A stretch of DNA of 30,422 nucleotides, taken from positions 1 to 30,422 of the forward strand of contig DBRC01000066.1 in the NCBI GenBank assembly GCA_002305505.1, in the 5' to 3' direction. Below, piece after piece: positions 29,743 through 30,422 of the stretch. The notes below the pieces were generated by a model, which saw only the letters and a program-made list of their open reading frames with translations, ran no database searches and was not told the origin of the DNA. Each line of letters opens with the position of its first letter. Within the stretch, counting starts at the first letter, position 1. The stretch is from Prevotella sp. UBA1378 (GTDB taxonomy: Bacteria; Bacteroidota; Bacteroidia; Bacteroidales; Bacteroidaceae). The translations under genes were made by a program, and so were the position numbers.

Positions 29743-30422
29743 CTACTCGGCCCGCAGCGCCTCTATCGGCCTTATTCGCGCAGCCTTTATGGCCGGTATC
29801 AGGCCGGCGATGGTGCCGGCGATAATCATGACGGCCGTGGCTTCGATACATACATCGAGCCCTACGGTGGGGTCGACGAAGAATGTCTGCTTGAACACGC
29901 CGAGGTCTACCGTCTCATGCCCCAAGGTGGCATCCATGTATTCGTTGGCACAGATGCCCAAGAGCATGCCGGCATACCCGAAGATGGTTGTAGTGATGAT
30001 GCTCTCGATGATTATCAGCTTCAGTATCGACCATGGCTTGGCACCGATGGCCTTGCGCACACCGAACTCGCGTGTACGCTCTTTCACGGTGATGAGCATG
30101 ATGTTCGACACGCCCACGATGCCGCTGAGCAGCGTGAACAGCCCCACTACCCACAGCGCCATGCGCAGGATGCCCAAGGCGGTGTTCATCTGCAGGTTGT
30201 CGGAATAGCGGTTCCACACCCAGATGCCCCCCCGGTCGTCGGGGGCGATGTCGTGGTTGGCATTGAGGCGGCGTATGTATTTATCCTCGAAGCGTTCGTT
30301 GTCCTGCAGGGTGGGCAGCCCGTGGATGGTAAACTCGATGTTGCCCACCTCGTCGCCCTTTCCGTACATTGTCTTCAGGGTACTGAAAGCAGTGAGCACA
30401 TCGTAGTTGCGCTCATACTTAT
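29743..30422 (-). CDS. MacB/FtsX-like ABC transporter permease, C-terminal part (cut by window edge)
   Basis: About 225 residues of a second permease are visible; the frame is open to the end of the window. IVGVSNIMLITVKERTREFGVRKAIGAKPWSILKLIIIES is the FtsX signature loop, two further helices follow (ESIITTTIFGYAGMLLGICA and CIEATAVMIIAGTIAGLIPA), and it ends IRPIEALRAE. The visible periplasmic part includes FSTLKTMYGKGDEVGNIEFTI. It precedes the other permease by 55 nt. The pair suggests a heterodimeric transporter, or two half-systems sharing one adaptor and channel. The missing N-terminal part and any ATPase gene lie beyond 30422. Confidence 0.9.
   Translation of the reverse strand, partial: KYERNYDVLTAFSTLKTMYGKGDEVGNIEFTIHGLPTLQDNERFEDKYIRRLNANHDIAPDDRGGIWVWNRYSDNLQMNTALGILRMALWVVGLFTLLSGIVGVSNIMLITVKERTREFGVRKAIGAKPWSILKLIIIESIITTTIFGYAGMLLGICANEYMDATLGHETVDLGVFKQTFFVDPTVGLDVCIEATAVMIIAGTIAGLIPAIKAARIRPIEALRAE

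Overview
The window looks like a chromosomal segment of a Bacteroidales bacterium, probably Prevotellaceae-like. Three things point there. Promoters carry the Bacteroidetes -7 element TAnnTTTG, several with a TTG about 19-20 bp upstream. The gene set is typical of the phylum: an ExbB-ExbD-ExbD-TonB operon followed by a PstS-like lipoprotein and a TPR protein, a two-gene 5'-nucleotidase, and PorT of the type IX secretion system. Two large secreted proteins end in the short 'GxR...GxNIxR..DGxxxKV' tail seen in such organisms. I saw no phage, insertion sequence or CRISPR array.

Layout. 1-1151 (minus): start of mreB (cut by the window edge) preceded by a purH that keeps only its IMP cyclohydrolase half. 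1330-4200 (minus): large secreted beta-rich protein with tandem PPC-like repeats, divergent from a membrane-bound AraC-family regulator (4383-5621, plus). 5622-6460: long intergenic stretch rich in inverted repeats, with a promoter-terminator cassette that may be a small RNA and a tRNA with anticodon CAT. 6461-11482 (plus): START-like protein, LptF/G permease, ribBA, class I aminotransferase. 11696-17166 (plus): the TonB energy-transduction operon. 17356-17526 (minus): a 56-aa ferredoxin, divergent from porT (17684-18427). 18515-20124 (minus): 5'-nucleotidase as two overlapping genes. 20314-20673: rplS. 20729-20977 (minus): small unknown gene. 21169-22350: stand-alone AICAR transformylase. Then two small unknown ORFs and a secreted 899-aa protein (23128-25827). 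25924-30422 (minus): a MacAB-TolC-like exporter operon with TolC-like channel, HlyD-like adaptor and two FtsX/MacB-like permeases, the last cut by the window edge.

How the parts fit. The last two steps of IMP synthesis, normally in one bifunctional PurH, are here in two separate genes 20 kb apart. The transformylase looks like the eukaryotic ATIC domain, and the truncated PurH ends in a heptanucleotide tandem repeat that supplies its last residues. PorT and the two proteins with sorting-like tails suggest a type IX-like secretion route. The strongest candidates for something undescribed are the purH fission at a repeat tract, the promoter-terminator cassette at about 6081-6233, and the palindromic intergenic block at 5641-6077. 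Most of the rest is ordinary Bacteroidales chromosome.
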